Position numbers and translations under genes: made by a program | Assembly (NCBI GenBank): GCA_002427845.1 | Contig: DIYZ01000115.1 | Location: forward strand, 6,419-48,368 | Source: Chloracidobacterium sp. UBA6041 | GTDB lineage: Bacteria; Acidobacteriota; Blastocatellia; Pyrinomonadales; Pyrinomonadaceae | DNA: 41,950 nucleotides | Direction: 5' to 3' | Part shown: in pieces, positions 1-7,951 of the stretch | Numbering within the stretch: position 1 is the first letter of the stretch | Layout of the letters: each line of letters starts with the position of its first letter | Notes under the pieces: generated by a model | Databases searched by the model: none | What the model saw: only the letters and a program-made list of their open reading frames with translations | Told to the model about the DNA's origin: nothing

Positions 1-172
1 GGAGCCCGCTTCAGCGGGCGAAAGATTTTCTTGAACATCAGCTTCTGCCGCCCACTAACGCGGGCTTGGATTAATCTTAACTTCAACTACCCAGGGTTTC
101 GCTTCGCTTCACCTTGGGCTATATGCTGCCGTCTGCTCCGCAGACTCGTTGTGAGGTGATCTCAATGTGATA
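1..172. repeat. Intergenic palindromic repeats after nuoD
   Basis: No coding region is supported here. Bases 4-20 form a short palindrome (GCCCGCTTCAGCGGGC) and a related GCGGGC half lies near 57-67. The stretch around 89-118 contains CCAGGG and CCTTGGG arms around a TTCGCTTCGCT core. A similar CCCGCTTACGCGGGC palindrome appears near 41823-41837 at the other end of the window, so this is probably a dispersed repeat family. Any following nuo genes would lie beyond the left edge. Confidence 0.45.
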
Positions 173-1306
173 TCACCGATCTATCTCACCGAGTACGATA
201 TCGAGCGTGCCAATTATTGCTACTACGTCCGCGACCAAATGGCCCAGGCAAAGTTTTTTCAGCGACTGAAGGTTGATCAGCGACGGCGGACGCACGCGCA
301 CACGCCACGGCTGCGCAGTGCCGTCCGATACAAGGTAGCAACCAATTTCGCCTTTCGGTCCTTCGATCGAGTGATAGTAATCGCCAACTGGAGGCTTCAC
401 CACCTTCGGCAATTTTGCATTCACGGGCCCGTCAGGCAACTTATCCAATGCCTGATCGATAATGCGCCGCGACTGTCTCATTTCTTCGAGACGCACAAGG
501 TAACGATCGTAAGTGTCGCCGTTTTCTCCGAGCGGAATATCAAAATCCATATCGGCATAAGCGGCATACGGCCTCGCCTTGCGAATGTCCCAGGCCACAC
601 CTGAGCCGCGCAACGCGGGACCCGACAATCCGATCGCCACGGCGTCTTCACCCGATATCACACCGATCCCTACTGTGCGGCTTAGCCAGATGCGATTTGC
701 GGACAACACTGTTTCATATTCGTCGAGCCGCGTAGGAAAGTTGCTGACAAAGCGGCGCACGTCGGAATCAAGACCGTCATAGGCGTCATTAGGCATGCCG
801 CCCACGCGCCAGGCATGGCACGTCAGCCGTGCACCAAACTGTCGCTCGAAGATTTTTAGAATTTCTTCCCGTTCACGCAACGCCCAAAGCAAAACAGTCA
901 CGGCGCCGATGTCCAGCGCGTGCGTAGCGAGCCATAGAAGGTGTGAAGCTATTCGGTTGAGCTCCGTCAGGATTGTTCGCAGGTAATGCGCTCGCGGCGG
1001 CACGACCAAACCCATCATTTGCTCGACCGTTTCTACCCAAACGAGTCCATTGGATACCGCGGCAATGTAATCGAGCCGATCCCAATAAGGAGCAATCATC
1101 GTGTACATGCGATTCTCGGCTATCTTTTCCATGCCGCGATGGAGATAGCCGATGTCGCAATCGAGATCGATCACCGTTTCGCCGTCGAGTTTCAATATGA
1201 CGCGCAACACGCCGTGCGTTGACGGGTGCTGCGGCCCCATGTTCAGCACCATTTCGGGGCTATCAAGCAGCGTCTCTCGAGTTGTGGCGATTTCTACCTG
1301 ATGCAT
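173..1306 (-). CDS. nuoD: NADH-quinone oxidoreductase subunit D (49 kDa)
   Basis: Subunit D of respiratory complex I, part of the peripheral quinone-binding module at the junction with the membrane arm. The 377-residue product has the family signature GPQHPSTHGVLR near residues 24-35, where the conserved His lines the quinone pocket. It also has DIGYLHRGMEK near 51-61, a long helical core, and the C-terminal stretch running from SIEGPKGEIG to the end. The length is slightly shorter than the usual 390-440 residues, mainly through a short N-terminus, and the domain appears complete. It follows nuoC on the same strand with one small ORF between them. The ATG at 1306 begins MHQVEIATT and is the only good start. 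Identification is very secure. Confidence 0.97.
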   Translation of the reverse strand: MHQVEIATTRETLLDSPEMVLNMGPQHPSTHGVLRVILKLDGETVIDLDCDIGYLHRGMEKIAENRMYTMIAPYWDRLDYIAAVSNGLVWVETVEQMMGLVVPPRAHYLRTILTELNRIASHLLWLATHALDIGAVTVLLWALREREEILKIFERQFGARLTCHAWRVGGMPNDAYDGLDSDVRRFVSNFPTRLDEYETVLSANRIWLSRTVGIGVISGEDAVAIGLSGPALRGSGVAWDIRKARPYAAYADMDFDIPLGENGDTYDRYLVRLEEMRQSRRIIDQALDKLPDGPVNAKLPKVVKPPVGDYYHSIEGPKGEIGCYLVSDGTAQPWRVRVRPPSLINLQSLKKLCLGHLVADVVAIIGTLDIVLGEIDR

Positions 1307-1324
1307 AAAGAGCTTCCGCGAATT

Positions 1325-1585
1325 CTAAGCTGCTGCCGGCGTTGGATTAGCCGGGAAATAACAACCGGTGACACTCCAGGGTTCAATAATCAAGCCAATC
1401 TCTTTCGCTTCTCCACTTGCACGCTTGTCTGCGAGTTTACTTACGATTGCCTGAGCGGCGCTCGCTTTATTCCAGACATTCCGCGGCGCCAGCGTGTCAG
1501 TCAACACAAAACCCGCCACCTTCGCCGCTTCCGGCGTGTCGAAGACTTTTGCTTCATATTGGGCGGCAATCTCTTTAGGCGTCAT
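1325..1585 (-). CDS. Small conserved-looking protein between nuoC and nuoD
   Basis: An 86-residue ORF lying in the nuo transcription unit, ending 18 bp before nuoD. The product starts MTPKEIAAQYEAK and ends in a Pro/Ala-rich tail. It has no signal peptide, membrane segment or cysteine cluster, only one Cys. I do not recognise a family. The reading frame extends upstream to 1612, but that part lies in a GTGGTCAGTGGTC-type repeat and is unlikely to be translated, so the ATG at 1585 was chosen. Position and orientation suggest co-expression with complex I. A function as an accessory or assembly factor is only a guess. It could also be non-coding, but codon use looks normal. Confidence 0.6.
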   Translation of the reverse strand: MTPKEIAAQYEAKVFDTPEAAKVAGFVLTDTLAPRNVWNKASAAQAIVSKLADKRASGEAKEIGLIIEPWSVTGCYFPANPTPAAA

Positions 1586-1586
1586 T

Positions 1587-1668
1587 GTCCGTTGTTCGTG
1601 GTCAGTGGTCACTGGTCACTAGTTGAAATCAGTTACAACGGACCACGGACAACTGACCACTGACCATT
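1587..1668. repeat. GTCAGTGGTC-type inverted repeat
   Basis: Two arms, about 1587-1620 and 1635-1668, are near reverse complements built from CCGTTGT, CGTGGTCAGTGGTCA and matching TGACCACTGACC units. They lie between the nuoC stop and the start of the small ORF. A related block (GGCCACTGACAACTGG) sits at 39320-39351 directly before the Gfo/Idh/MocA gene. The arms could form a hairpin in the nuoC-nuoD mRNA. Confidence 0.6.
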
Positions 1669-2585
1669 CACTTATCCTTTGGCATCACTTCTTTACCACC
1701 CTGAAAGATCTCGCGCATCATGCGTTCCTGCGGAACGGAAAGAATCTCCAGACCATACGCGCGCCTTTGCTCCAACTGTTCCCGTTGCACGTCGGTCATT
1801 TCCGGCAGATGTTTCCTGGTCCACTCGTTCTCAATAAACTCGAGCGGAAAATCTTTTCGTAACGGATGGCCTTCCCAGTCAGGCGGCAACAATATACGTC
1901 GCAAGTCGGGATGGTTCTTGAAACTGACGCCAAAAAGATCATAAACCTCACGCTCCATCCAATTTGCCGCGGGCCAGACGCTGGTAACGCTATCAATGCC
2001 CTCGGCTTCACTGATTGACGCTTTCAAGCGTACGCGTTCGTTGTGCGAGATCGAGTAAAGATTATAGACCATCTCGAACGGCGCCTCTTTGCGCATCGGA
2101 AAATGGACGCAGGTTAAGTCTGAAAGGTAGTTGAATGCACTTTCCACGTCGTCTCTCAGGAAACTGCACACTTCCACGATGCGGGTGGGTTCAACGCGAA
2201 TAGTAATCTGACCAATAAACTCCAAGGCTTCCGTTACCACGCCGTCAAACCGCGCTTTCAATTTCTTTACTAATTTATTCTCGGAAGCATCGGTGGGCTT
2301 GGGGCCTTCTTCCTTCTTCTTGACTGGCGCTTTAGGGGCACCGGCCGCAGCGGCAGGCGTTGCAGGGACGGCAGCTTTCTGGCCAAGTGATTCTTTGACA
2401 GCGGCGACGCGAGACTTTGCCTGCTCGACCATCGCGGCCTTTTCTGCGTCGGCGCCCACTAGTTCGCCGGCGTCGGGAATAGAGGAGGCCGGCGGCGTGG
2501 CCGCTATCGCCGGCGTATCGGCGGGCTTTGTTGCGTCTGGCCGCTCGGGTTCGCCGCTTTCCGGCTTGTCCGTCTCATCTGCCAT
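1668..2585 (-). CDS. nuoC: NADH-quinone oxidoreductase subunit C (30 kDa)
   Basis: Subunit C of complex I, which packs against NuoD and NuoB in the peripheral arm. The NuoC domain occupies roughly residues 100-285 and includes the hallmark ERE-V-YDLFGV-F-NHPDLRRILLP-DWEGHPLRKDFPL region near the C-terminus. The first ~100 residues are an Ala/Pro/Glu/Lys-rich low-complexity extension unlike typical NuoC proteins (usually 150-230 residues), giving 305 residues in all. The ATG at 2585 follows a GGGAAAG ribosome-binding site on the minus strand. It is the first gene of the nuoC-small ORF-nuoD block and is divergent from rpmE. Confidence 0.96.
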   Translation of the reverse strand: MADETDKPESGEPERPDATKPADTPAIAATPPASSIPDAGELVGADAEKAAMVEQAKSRVAAVKESLGQKAAVPATPAAAAGAPKAPVKKKEEGPKPTDASENKLVKKLKARFDGVVTEALEFIGQITIRVEPTRIVEVCSFLRDDVESAFNYLSDLTCVHFPMRKEAPFEMVYNLYSISHNERVRLKASISEAEGIDSVTSVWPAANWMEREVYDLFGVSFKNHPDLRRILLPPDWEGHPLRKDFPLEFIENEWTRKHLPEMTDVQREQLEQRRAYGLEILSVPQERMMREIFQGGKEVMPKDK

Positions 2586-2788
2586 CAGCTTATCTTTCCC
2601 ATAACCACACGCTGACTGAACGTGCGATCTCTCGAGGTTCTTGATCGCGCCAGTAGTTCGGGCAAAGTGTATATGCTATTACAAAAGGTCAGCAAAAATG
2701 GATTTAAACATGGCCTTAATTCGCTGTCAACAAGCTTGTTTTTACTCGCTCAGCTTCTGCAAGCGACTGCCGGAACTCGTTCTCCAAC

Positions 2789-2818
2789 TTGACGATACAA
2801 CGCGGGAAACCCTATCAT
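2789..2818 (+). promoter_or_regulatory. Sigma70-type promoter of rpmE
   Basis: TTGACG at 2789-2794 and TATCAT at 2813-2818 are separated by 18 bp. The predicted start of transcription near 2825 leaves a leader of about 48 nt before the rpmE ATG. The remaining nuoC-rpmE gap (2586-2872) holds no gene. Confidence 0.55.
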
Positions 2819-2872
2819 GGTTTGTTTGAAGAATGCGGCATTTAGCTGTCCATAAATGAGGTTGTGACGATA

Positions 2873-3106
2873 ATGAAACCAGGAATTCATCCGGAATATC
2901 ACGAGATAAGCGTAACCTGTGCTTGCGGTGAAAGCTTTAAAACTCGCTCTACCAAAAAGGGCGACTTGCACGTTGAAATTTGTTCGGCTTGCCATCCGTT
3001 TTTCACCGGCAAGCAGAAGTTGGTTGACACCGCGGGACGCGTTGATCGTTTCAACAAGCGCTACGGCAAGAAAACACCAGTGGAAAACACTGCCACCACT
3101 CAGTAA
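2873..3106 (+). CDS. rpmE: 50S ribosomal protein L31
   Basis: Large-subunit ribosomal protein bL31. The 77-residue product starts MKPGIHPEYHEI and carries CAC near residues 14-16 and CSAC near 35-38. These are the four zinc-ligand cysteines of the C+ form of L31. They are followed by the invariant HPFFTGKQ and GRVDRFNKRYG. The ATG at 2873 was preferred over the in-frame GTG at 2864 because GAGG at 2858-2861 is correctly spaced only for the ATG. It opens a plus-strand block followed by a DUF1385 gene and prfA, an arrangement often seen in bacteria. The C+ form implies zinc-dependent structure, and no C- paralogue is in the window. Confidence 0.95.
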   Translation: MKPGIHPEYHEISVTCACGESFKTRSTKKGDLHVEICSACHPFFTGKQKLVDTAGRVDRFNKRYGKKTPVENTATTQ

Positions 3107-3110
3107 AGTG

Positions 3111-3360
3111 GGACAGACATTCCTGTCTGTCTTTACTCGTGCTGTTTTCAGCAGGTGAGGAAGCAGTTGATCTCAAAACGACATTAGCAAGACTTCTTCA
3201 GCAGACGCCGGCTCTGGTTCAGAGTCCAAGCTTTAGCTTGCCGCTTTCCAAAGCAACAACCTAAAGGTTGAACTCTAAACAAGCCGGCGTTAGTGTTTTA
3301 ATAGCAGGACAGACATTCCTGTCTGTCTTTGACAAACCCGACAGGCAAGAATGTCTGTCC
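3111..3360. repeat. Repeat cluster: GACAGACATTC family and CTCTAAACAAG family
   Basis: Three GACAGACATTC/GAATGTCTGTC palindromes occur at about 3111-3132, 3306-3328 and 3340-3360; the last two face each other as a long hairpin. Between them, 3216-3285 holds a second family with AGAGTCCAAGC, CTTTAGCTTG and GGTTGAACTCTAAACAAGC, which recurs at 4606-4662. The first family recurs at 21964-22018. No gene is supported in this gap. Confidence 0.75.
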
Positions 3361-3375
3361 AACAGGACGAAAACA

Positions 3376-4602
3376 TTGAGCACAAACGAACGAGATTTAA
3401 TAGTCGGCGGGCAGGCAGTCATTGAAGGCGTTATGATGCGGACGCCGAATGCCTATGCGGTAGCGGTGCGCAAAGCAGACGGCACTATAGTTAACATCGC
3501 GGCGCGACTGCCGAAGTGGAGCGACAAGTATCCGCTGCTCAAGCTGCCGGTGCTCCGCGGCAGTGCCGTGCTCGTGCAGTCGATGGGACTGGGCGTCAAG
3601 GCTCTGAACTATTCCGCTAACGAAGCCTTTGGTGACGCTCAGGAAGCCGAGGCGAAGGAAGTAAGCGTTGCGCTCACGCCGGCAGTAATCGAAGGCGAGG
3701 GCGACTTTGCCGGGTTGACCGGAGGGATGCCAGGACTCTTTCCAGTGCCCACGCAAAAGCGCGCCAAAGATGAAATGAAAAAAGGAGGCACTGCGGCAGC
3801 CGCCGGGTCGATCATCGTCGCGCTAATCTTCAACGTCTTACTTTTCGTTGCGGCACCACTCCTGCTGACGAACGCACTCTTCATTGCCGCGGGTTGGGCC
3901 CCGGCGCCGGCGGCAACTCGTTTGTCGAACCCGCAAACAACCAGCACCGGAACCGACAATGGATCTAATGTAGTCGGGAATGGACCGAATGCGAGTAACG
4001 GCGACTCCGCGGAAGATTCACCGTGGTATACGCGAGCATGGGGCACAGTGAGAACCTATCTGCATCCGGTTCGTCCGTCGGTGGTTTTTAATTTAATCGA
4101 CGGTGTGATCCGCATGACTTTTTTCCTGGTCATGATCTTCAGCTTTTCATTGTTGAAGGACATCAAGCGTGTCTTTGAATATCATGGTGCAGAACACAAA
4201 ACCGTATTCACATGGGAGAAGGGTCTCGCTCTAACAGTAGCCAACGCGCGTCCGCAACCACGCCAGCACCCGCGCTGCGGCACGAGTTTTTTGATGGTGG
4301 TGATGCTGGTTTCAATCGCGCTGTTTTCCGTCATCAAGTTTGACTCGCTCATCTATAACTTTCTGGTGCGGCTCGCGCTGGTTCCGCTCGTCGCCGGCCT
4401 CTCTTACGAAATCATTCGTCTTTCCGCGAAGAAAGAGAGCGGTTGGTTCTTCAAACTGATTACGCGCCCGGGCGTTTGGTTGCAAAACATTACGACGCAG
4501 GAGCCGGATGATCAGCAGCTCGAAGTCGCTATCGAAGCGCTGAAAGAATCACTAAAGCTGGAGCCCCAACCCGCGCAAGCCGCCCTGGCGCCGTTGTCGT
4601 GA
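3376..4602 (+). CDS. DUF1385 (YqhQ-like) polytopic membrane protein
   Basis: Membrane protein of the DUF1385 family, whose function is not established. The family signature GGQAVIEGVMMRTP lies near the N-terminus. The C-terminal half has four or so membrane segments and the conserved EYHGAEHKTVF and HPRCGTSFL motifs. A hydrophilic Asn/Ser/Thr-rich stretch of ~50 residues separates the first transmembrane region from the second. The frame continues upstream to 3268, but that part is a GACAGACATTC-type repeat. The TTG at 3376, preceded by AGGACG, is the likely start and gives 408 residues. It lies between rpmE and prfA, a neighbourhood known for this family, which hints at a translation or envelope link. 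Confidence 0.88.
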   Translation: MSTNERDLIVGGQAVIEGVMMRTPNAYAVAVRKADGTIVNIAARLPKWSDKYPLLKLPVLRGSAVLVQSMGLGVKALNYSANEAFGDAQEAEAKEVSVALTPAVIEGEGDFAGLTGGMPGLFPVPTQKRAKDEMKKGGTAAAAGSIIVALIFNVLLFVAAPLLLTNALFIAAGWAPAPAATRLSNPQTTSTGTDNGSNVVGNGPNASNGDSAEDSPWYTRAWGTVRTYLHPVRPSVVFNLIDGVIRMTFFLVMIFSFSLLKDIKRVFEYHGAEHKTVFTWEKGLALTVANARPQPRQHPRCGTSFLMVVMLVSIALFSVIKFDSLIYNFLVRLALVPLVAGLSYEIIRLSAKKESGWFFKLITRPGVWLQNITTQEPDDQQLEVAIEALKESLKLEPQPAQAALAPLS

Positions 4603-4605
4603 AGA

Positions 4606-4662
4606 GGGTTTAGAGTTCAGCCTTTAGGCTGTTGCACGCTAAAGCGCGGACTCTAAACAAGG
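4606..4662. repeat. CTCTAAACAAG-family repeat before prfA
   Basis: Arms TTTAGAGTTCAGCCTTTAGG and GCGGACTCTAAACAAGG flank a short loop, matching the family seen at 3216-3285. The 3' end of the repeat supplies AAGGAAAT immediately before the prfA ATG at 4667, so the repeat appears to provide the ribosome-binding site. Confidence 0.65.
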
Positions 4663-4666
4663 AAAT

Positions 4667-5743
4667 ATGTTACAGAGACTCGAACAAATAGAAGCGCGCT
4701 ACGAAGAACTGGCGAATGAACTTTCCGCGCCGGAGTTGCTCGCCGACCAAGCGGCATACACGAAGGCGGCCCGCCAGCACAGAAGCCTCGGCGAGATCGT
4801 TGAAAAGTATCGCTCCTGGAAAACACTTAACCAGGAGTTGGCCGGGGCCCGCGAGCTACTCGACACTGCTGACGACGAAGAGATGCGCGAGATGGCGCGT
4901 GCGGAAGTTGAGACGCTGCAGAAAAAACTCGAGGCTACCGACACCGAATTAAAGATACTGCTGGTCCCTTCCGATCCCAACGACGAAAAAAACGTCATCG
5001 TTGAGATTCGCGCCGGGACAGGAGGCGACGAAGCAACGCTGTTTGCCGCGGAAATGCTCAGAATGTATGGACGTTATGCCGAAAGACAGGGCTGGCGCTT
5101 TGAAGTCCTCGATGCCTCAGAATCAGGCATTGGTGGAATTAAAGAAGCGATTGTGCTGATCGAGGGCGACAAGGTTTATTCCAAACTGAAGCACGAATCG
5201 GGCGTACATCGGGTGCAGCGCGTCCCGCAAACTGAAGCCAGTGGACGTATCCACACGTCCGCGATCACCGTTGCCATACTGCCGGAGGCGGAAGAAGTTG
5301 ACGTCAAGATCGATCCCAAAGATCTGCGCATCGATACGTTCTGCTCGTCAGGTCCGGGTGGCCAGTCAGTTAACACAACTTATTCCGCGGTTCGCATCAC
5401 GCATTTGCCAACCAATGTAGTTGTCTCCATGCAGGATGAAAAGTCGCAGATTAAGAATCGTGAAAAAGCCATGCGCGTACTGCGAGCGCGCTTGCAGGAA
5501 CTCGAAGAACAGAAACAACATGACGCGGTCGCCAGCGAGCGGCGTTCGATGGTCGGTTCGGGCGATCGCTCGGAAAAGATCCGCACTTATAATTTCAAAG
5601 AGAATCGCGTCACCGATCATCGCATCGGCCTCACAATTCACCAGTTGGATCTGGTGATGGAAGGCAGCCTCGACGAAATCATCCAGGCGCTTATCACCCA
5701 CGACCAGGCAGAGAAACTAAAGAACGAAGCCGTTGCCGCCTAG
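4667..5743 (+). CDS. prfA: Peptide chain release factor 1
   Basis: Class I release factor that recognises UAA and UAG and triggers peptidyl-tRNA hydrolysis. The 358-residue protein has the usual N-terminal coiled domain and the codon-recognition PxT-type tripeptide PQT at residues 187-189 within RVPQTEASGRIHTS. The catalytic GGQ at 231-233 sits in SSGPGGQSVNTT. The PxT motif marks RF1 rather than RF2, which has SPF. Length matches E. coli RF1 (360). The start codon is preceded by AAGGAAAT from a repeat. No prmC (the GGQ methyltransferase often next to prfA) is present here; the next gene is a histidine phosphatase after a 207-bp repeat-filled gap. Confidence 0.97.
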   Translation: MLQRLEQIEARYEELANELSAPELLADQAAYTKAARQHRSLGEIVEKYRSWKTLNQELAGARELLDTADDEEMREMARAEVETLQKKLEATDTELKILLVPSDPNDEKNVIVEIRAGTGGDEATLFAAEMLRMYGRYAERQGWRFEVLDASESGIGGIKEAIVLIEGDKVYSKLKHESGVHRVQRVPQTEASGRIHTSAITVAILPEAEEVDVKIDPKDLRIDTFCSSGPGGQSVNTTYSAVRITHLPTNVVVSMQDEKSQIKNREKAMRVLRARLQELEEQKQHDAVASERRSMVGSGDRSEKIRTYNFKENRVTDHRIGLTIHQLDLVMEGSLDEIIQALITHDQAEKLKNEAVAA

Positions 5744-5749
5744 ATCAGT

Positions 5750-5948
5750 TTCGCGTTTCGAGTTCTGGGTGGATTCAACTTGAAGTGCAACAGTATAACT
5801 CCAGCTGGCCAATGCGTTTGTCAACTTCAGATCGTTGAGTTGCACTTCCAACTTGAATCCGCGCTGTCCAAATAGTTTCGAGTTCCGAGTTCTGGGTTTC
5901 GAGTTAGAATGAACCCGAAACTCGAAACTCGAAACCCGTAAAGCGAAA
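5750..5948. repeat. Nested inverted repeats (CGAGTTTCGAGTT family)
   Basis: Outer arms made of TTTCGAGTT/AACTCGAAA units lie at about 5750-5768 and 5875-5948. Inner arms lie at about 5772-5791 (GGATTCAACTTGAAGTGCAA) and 5840-5861, and pair with a single-base offset. The same TTTCGAGTT unit fills the nuoB-nuoA gap at 8605-8680. No gene is present in the 207-bp gap. Confidence 0.7.
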
Positions 5949-5950
5949 CT

Positions 5951-6583
5951 ATGTTGTCCACCACGCACGTGCTGCTCATTCGCCACGGCCAATCTCAGGG
6001 AAATGCCGAAGGGCGCTTTGGCGGACACACGGACACGCCGCTTTCACCGCGCGGACGAAAACAAGCCGCAGCTACAGCCAGGGCCCTCGCTTCTGAAAAG
6101 TTTGACGCGATCTATTCGAGTGATCTGCCGCGCGCAATCGAAACTGCCAGTCCACTCGCAAAACTCACGGGCGTTGCGCTGGAAACAACCGAAGCGCTGC
6201 GCGAACGCAGCGTGGGCGTAATGGAAGGTTTAACTTTCGAAGAAGCGGCCGAGCAGCATCCGGAACAGTATCAAGCCCTGCTGAAGCGCGACTTCGAACA
6301 TGTGCTGTCAGGCGGCGAGAGCTATCGGCAGATGTTGGATCGCGCTTCGAGAAAACTCGATGAGGTGATTGAACAACACCAGGGCGGCCGCATCGCCATC
6401 TTCACCCATACGGGAGCCATCTGCATTCTCATACTTCACATCATGGGGGCGCTGGATGCGCCGGAGCTCAAGCCTGTTTGGATCGCGACCGCAAATTGTG
6501 GGATTGCCCGATTTGATTTGCGCAGTGATGGCTTTATTCGCGTGGTCACGATTAACGACACGCGCCATCTTGTTGGAATATAG
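5951..6583 (+). CDS. Histidine phosphatase family protein
   Basis: A 210-residue phosphoglycerate-mutase-like phosphatase. The catalytic phosphohistidine lies in LIRHGQSQGN (His at residue 12). The second Arg is in SSDLPRAIETA, the acid/base Glu in LRERSVGVMEG, and the second catalytic His in FTHTGAI near residue 152. This set fits the cofactor-independent-phosphatase branch (CobC/GpmB/PhoE-like), but the substrate cannot be read from sequence. It is cytoplasmic, with no signal peptide. It follows prfA in the same direction but is separated by inverted repeats, so co-transcription is uncertain. Candidates include alpha-ribazole phosphatase and broad-specificity phosphatase; neither cobalamin genes nor glycolytic genes are nearby. 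Confidence 0.88.
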   Translation: MLSTTHVLLIRHGQSQGNAEGRFGGHTDTPLSPRGRKQAAATARALASEKFDAIYSSDLPRAIETASPLAKLTGVALETTEALRERSVGVMEGLTFEEAAEQHPEQYQALLKRDFEHVLSGGESYRQMLDRASRKLDEVIEQHQGGRIAIFTHTGAICILILHIMGALDAPELKPVWIATANCGIARFDLRSDGFIRVVTINDTRHLVGI

Positions 6584-6594
6584 CGGCAGGCGTA

Positions 6595-7071
6595 TCACTG
6601 CGTAGAGATTCGCGCGCGTTCCGCGCTCGTCCAATCACACAGCGTCTTCAAGTCAGCCGCCGAAAGCTTAGAGCCCGGATGCAGCGGCGTGTATGAACTT
6701 AAGGGCATGGCGCCATCCTTAACTTCTTCGCACATCTGCTGGAGTTTCTTTGCTTGCCGATCCGGATCGTAGCGGCCCCACTCGGAAAGGTTCTGGTTAG
6801 ACCGGCCCTCGTTAACGTGGCCGATTACAAACCAGGATACTGGCGCCACGTTGCTATACCACGGCCAGCGAGTTTTGTTCGAGTGGCAATCGTTACAGGA
6901 GCGGTCGAAGATTGCCGCCACCTGCGGCGGTACTTGTAGCCGCGCCTCGATTGTCTGCGAAGGATCGATAGGCGGATTGGTTTTTGCCGGACCAAAAAAC
7001 TGGATTACCAGGAAGGAGATGGCGGCCAGGATCACTACCCATCGCACCACTTTGAAAACTTGTTTCTTCAT
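6595..7071 (-). CDS. Membrane-anchored haem-binding domain protein
   Basis: A 158-residue protein with an N-terminal membrane anchor (about residues 9-26) and a haem attachment motif CNDCH at residues 59-63. This is followed by WPWYSNVAPVSW and a helical region. The pattern fits the small haem-binding domain family (cytochrome-c-like) found beside redox proteins. The ATG at 7071 is preceded by GAGGAAA at good spacing; the upstream in-frame extension to 7140 is unlikely to be used. It should act on the outer face of the cytoplasmic membrane. It lies downstream of nuoAB and the glycine-zipper gene on the same strand. The redox partner is unknown. Confidence 0.85.
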   Translation of the reverse strand: MKKQVFKVVRWVVILAAISFLVIQFFGPAKTNPPIDPSQTIEARLQVPPQVAAIFDRSCNDCHSNKTRWPWYSNVAPVSWFVIGHVNEGRSNQNLSEWGRYDPDRQAKKLQQMCEEVKDGAMPLSSYTPLHPGSKLSAADLKTLCDWTSAERARISTQ

Positions 7072-7196
7072 GATCGCATTTCCTCGCCCGCGATAGATGC
7101 GCCGGTCAACCTGGAGAAAAAGAAAGGCGCAAAAGAGCACCGTTGAAGGTTTCTTTGCGCCTCCTAATTTGCGGGAAAATGTTCTGCTGAGGCGAG

Positions 7197-7856
7197 CTAC
7201 CGCGTAACGCGTACCAGCATTTCGGTTCCCGACTCGATCTTCAATTCTTTGCTTCCCTGCACGGCCAGCGAGCCGGCGCCTCCGGCGCCGCCGAGTATCA
7301 AACCAATCGCCGCGCCTTTGCCACCACCGGCAATCGCCCCGATGATCGCTCCGGCCCCGGCGCCGATACCGGCGCGTTTCATCGTTTGATTGGCGCGGCT
7401 TTTCGATTCAACGCCGCCTTCCTCATCCGCCCTGCCGGAATCACTGCCATAAACTCGCGTGACGTAGCCGTGCAGGGTGCCGCTGCGGCCATCGCTGAGC
7501 CGAATAGAATCAAAAGCAAGGTTCATACTAGTGCGGCCCTTGATCTTCCCTGACTTCTGAATCGAGCTGACATGGCCGGTGACGGTCCCCTCGTTGAAGC
7601 GAACCGGGTCCAGCGCGGTCGCCGTGAATTTATCGCCGACGCGCGAGTCTTTGCTTGATAGCGAATCTTCAATGCGAATCTTCAGGTTAGTGCCGATTGG
7701 GACCAGCGGTGCAACCACCGTCGCCGTGGCCGTTCTGCGGGGAGCGCGTCTGAGTCTCGGCCTTGTGCGTCTTTGCGCGTTAACTAACAGCGGCATTGCA
7801 AGCATGGCCGCGATAGCCACGAAAGATATTATTCGTTTCGAAAAACTCGACTTCAT
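7197..7856 (-). CDS. Exported glycine-zipper protein
   Basis: A 219-residue exported protein of unknown function. A signal peptide (about residues 1-28, ending VNAQ) is followed by an Arg/Pro-rich segment. A beta-rich region of about 110 residues follows, beginning IGTNLKIRIEDSLSSKDSRV and resembling pilus- or lipoprotein-associated beta folds. Near residues 155-195 there is a Gly/Ala-rich stretch (AGIGAGAGAIIGAIAGGGKG) typical of two-helix glycine-zipper membrane insertions. The ATG at 7856 has a GGAGG site 8 nt upstream; the frame continues to 7877 but lacks such support. It is possibly co-transcribed with the upstream nuoB. An outer-membrane or periplasmic location is inferred. Confidence 0.8.
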   Translation of the reverse strand: MKSSFSKRIISFVAIAAMLAMPLLVNAQRRTRPRLRRAPRRTATATVVAPLVPIGTNLKIRIEDSLSSKDSRVGDKFTATALDPVRFNEGTVTGHVSSIQKSGKIKGRTSMNLAFDSIRLSDGRSGTLHGYVTRVYGSDSGRADEEGGVESKSRANQTMKRAGIGAGAGAIIGAIAGGGKGAAIGLILGGAGGAGSLAVQGSKELKIESGTEMLVRVTR

Positions 7857-7951
7857 TTGTGAACCTCCACGGCGCATATGAAGCGCGCCTGAAAACTATT
7901 TTGGTAAAGAACGCGAGGGCTTCAAAAAAGAGACGGCCTGGCACCGTTTGA

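Noticed and set aside
167..604. 145-residue plus-strand ORF
   Set aside because: Antisense to nuoD; no recognisable domain.
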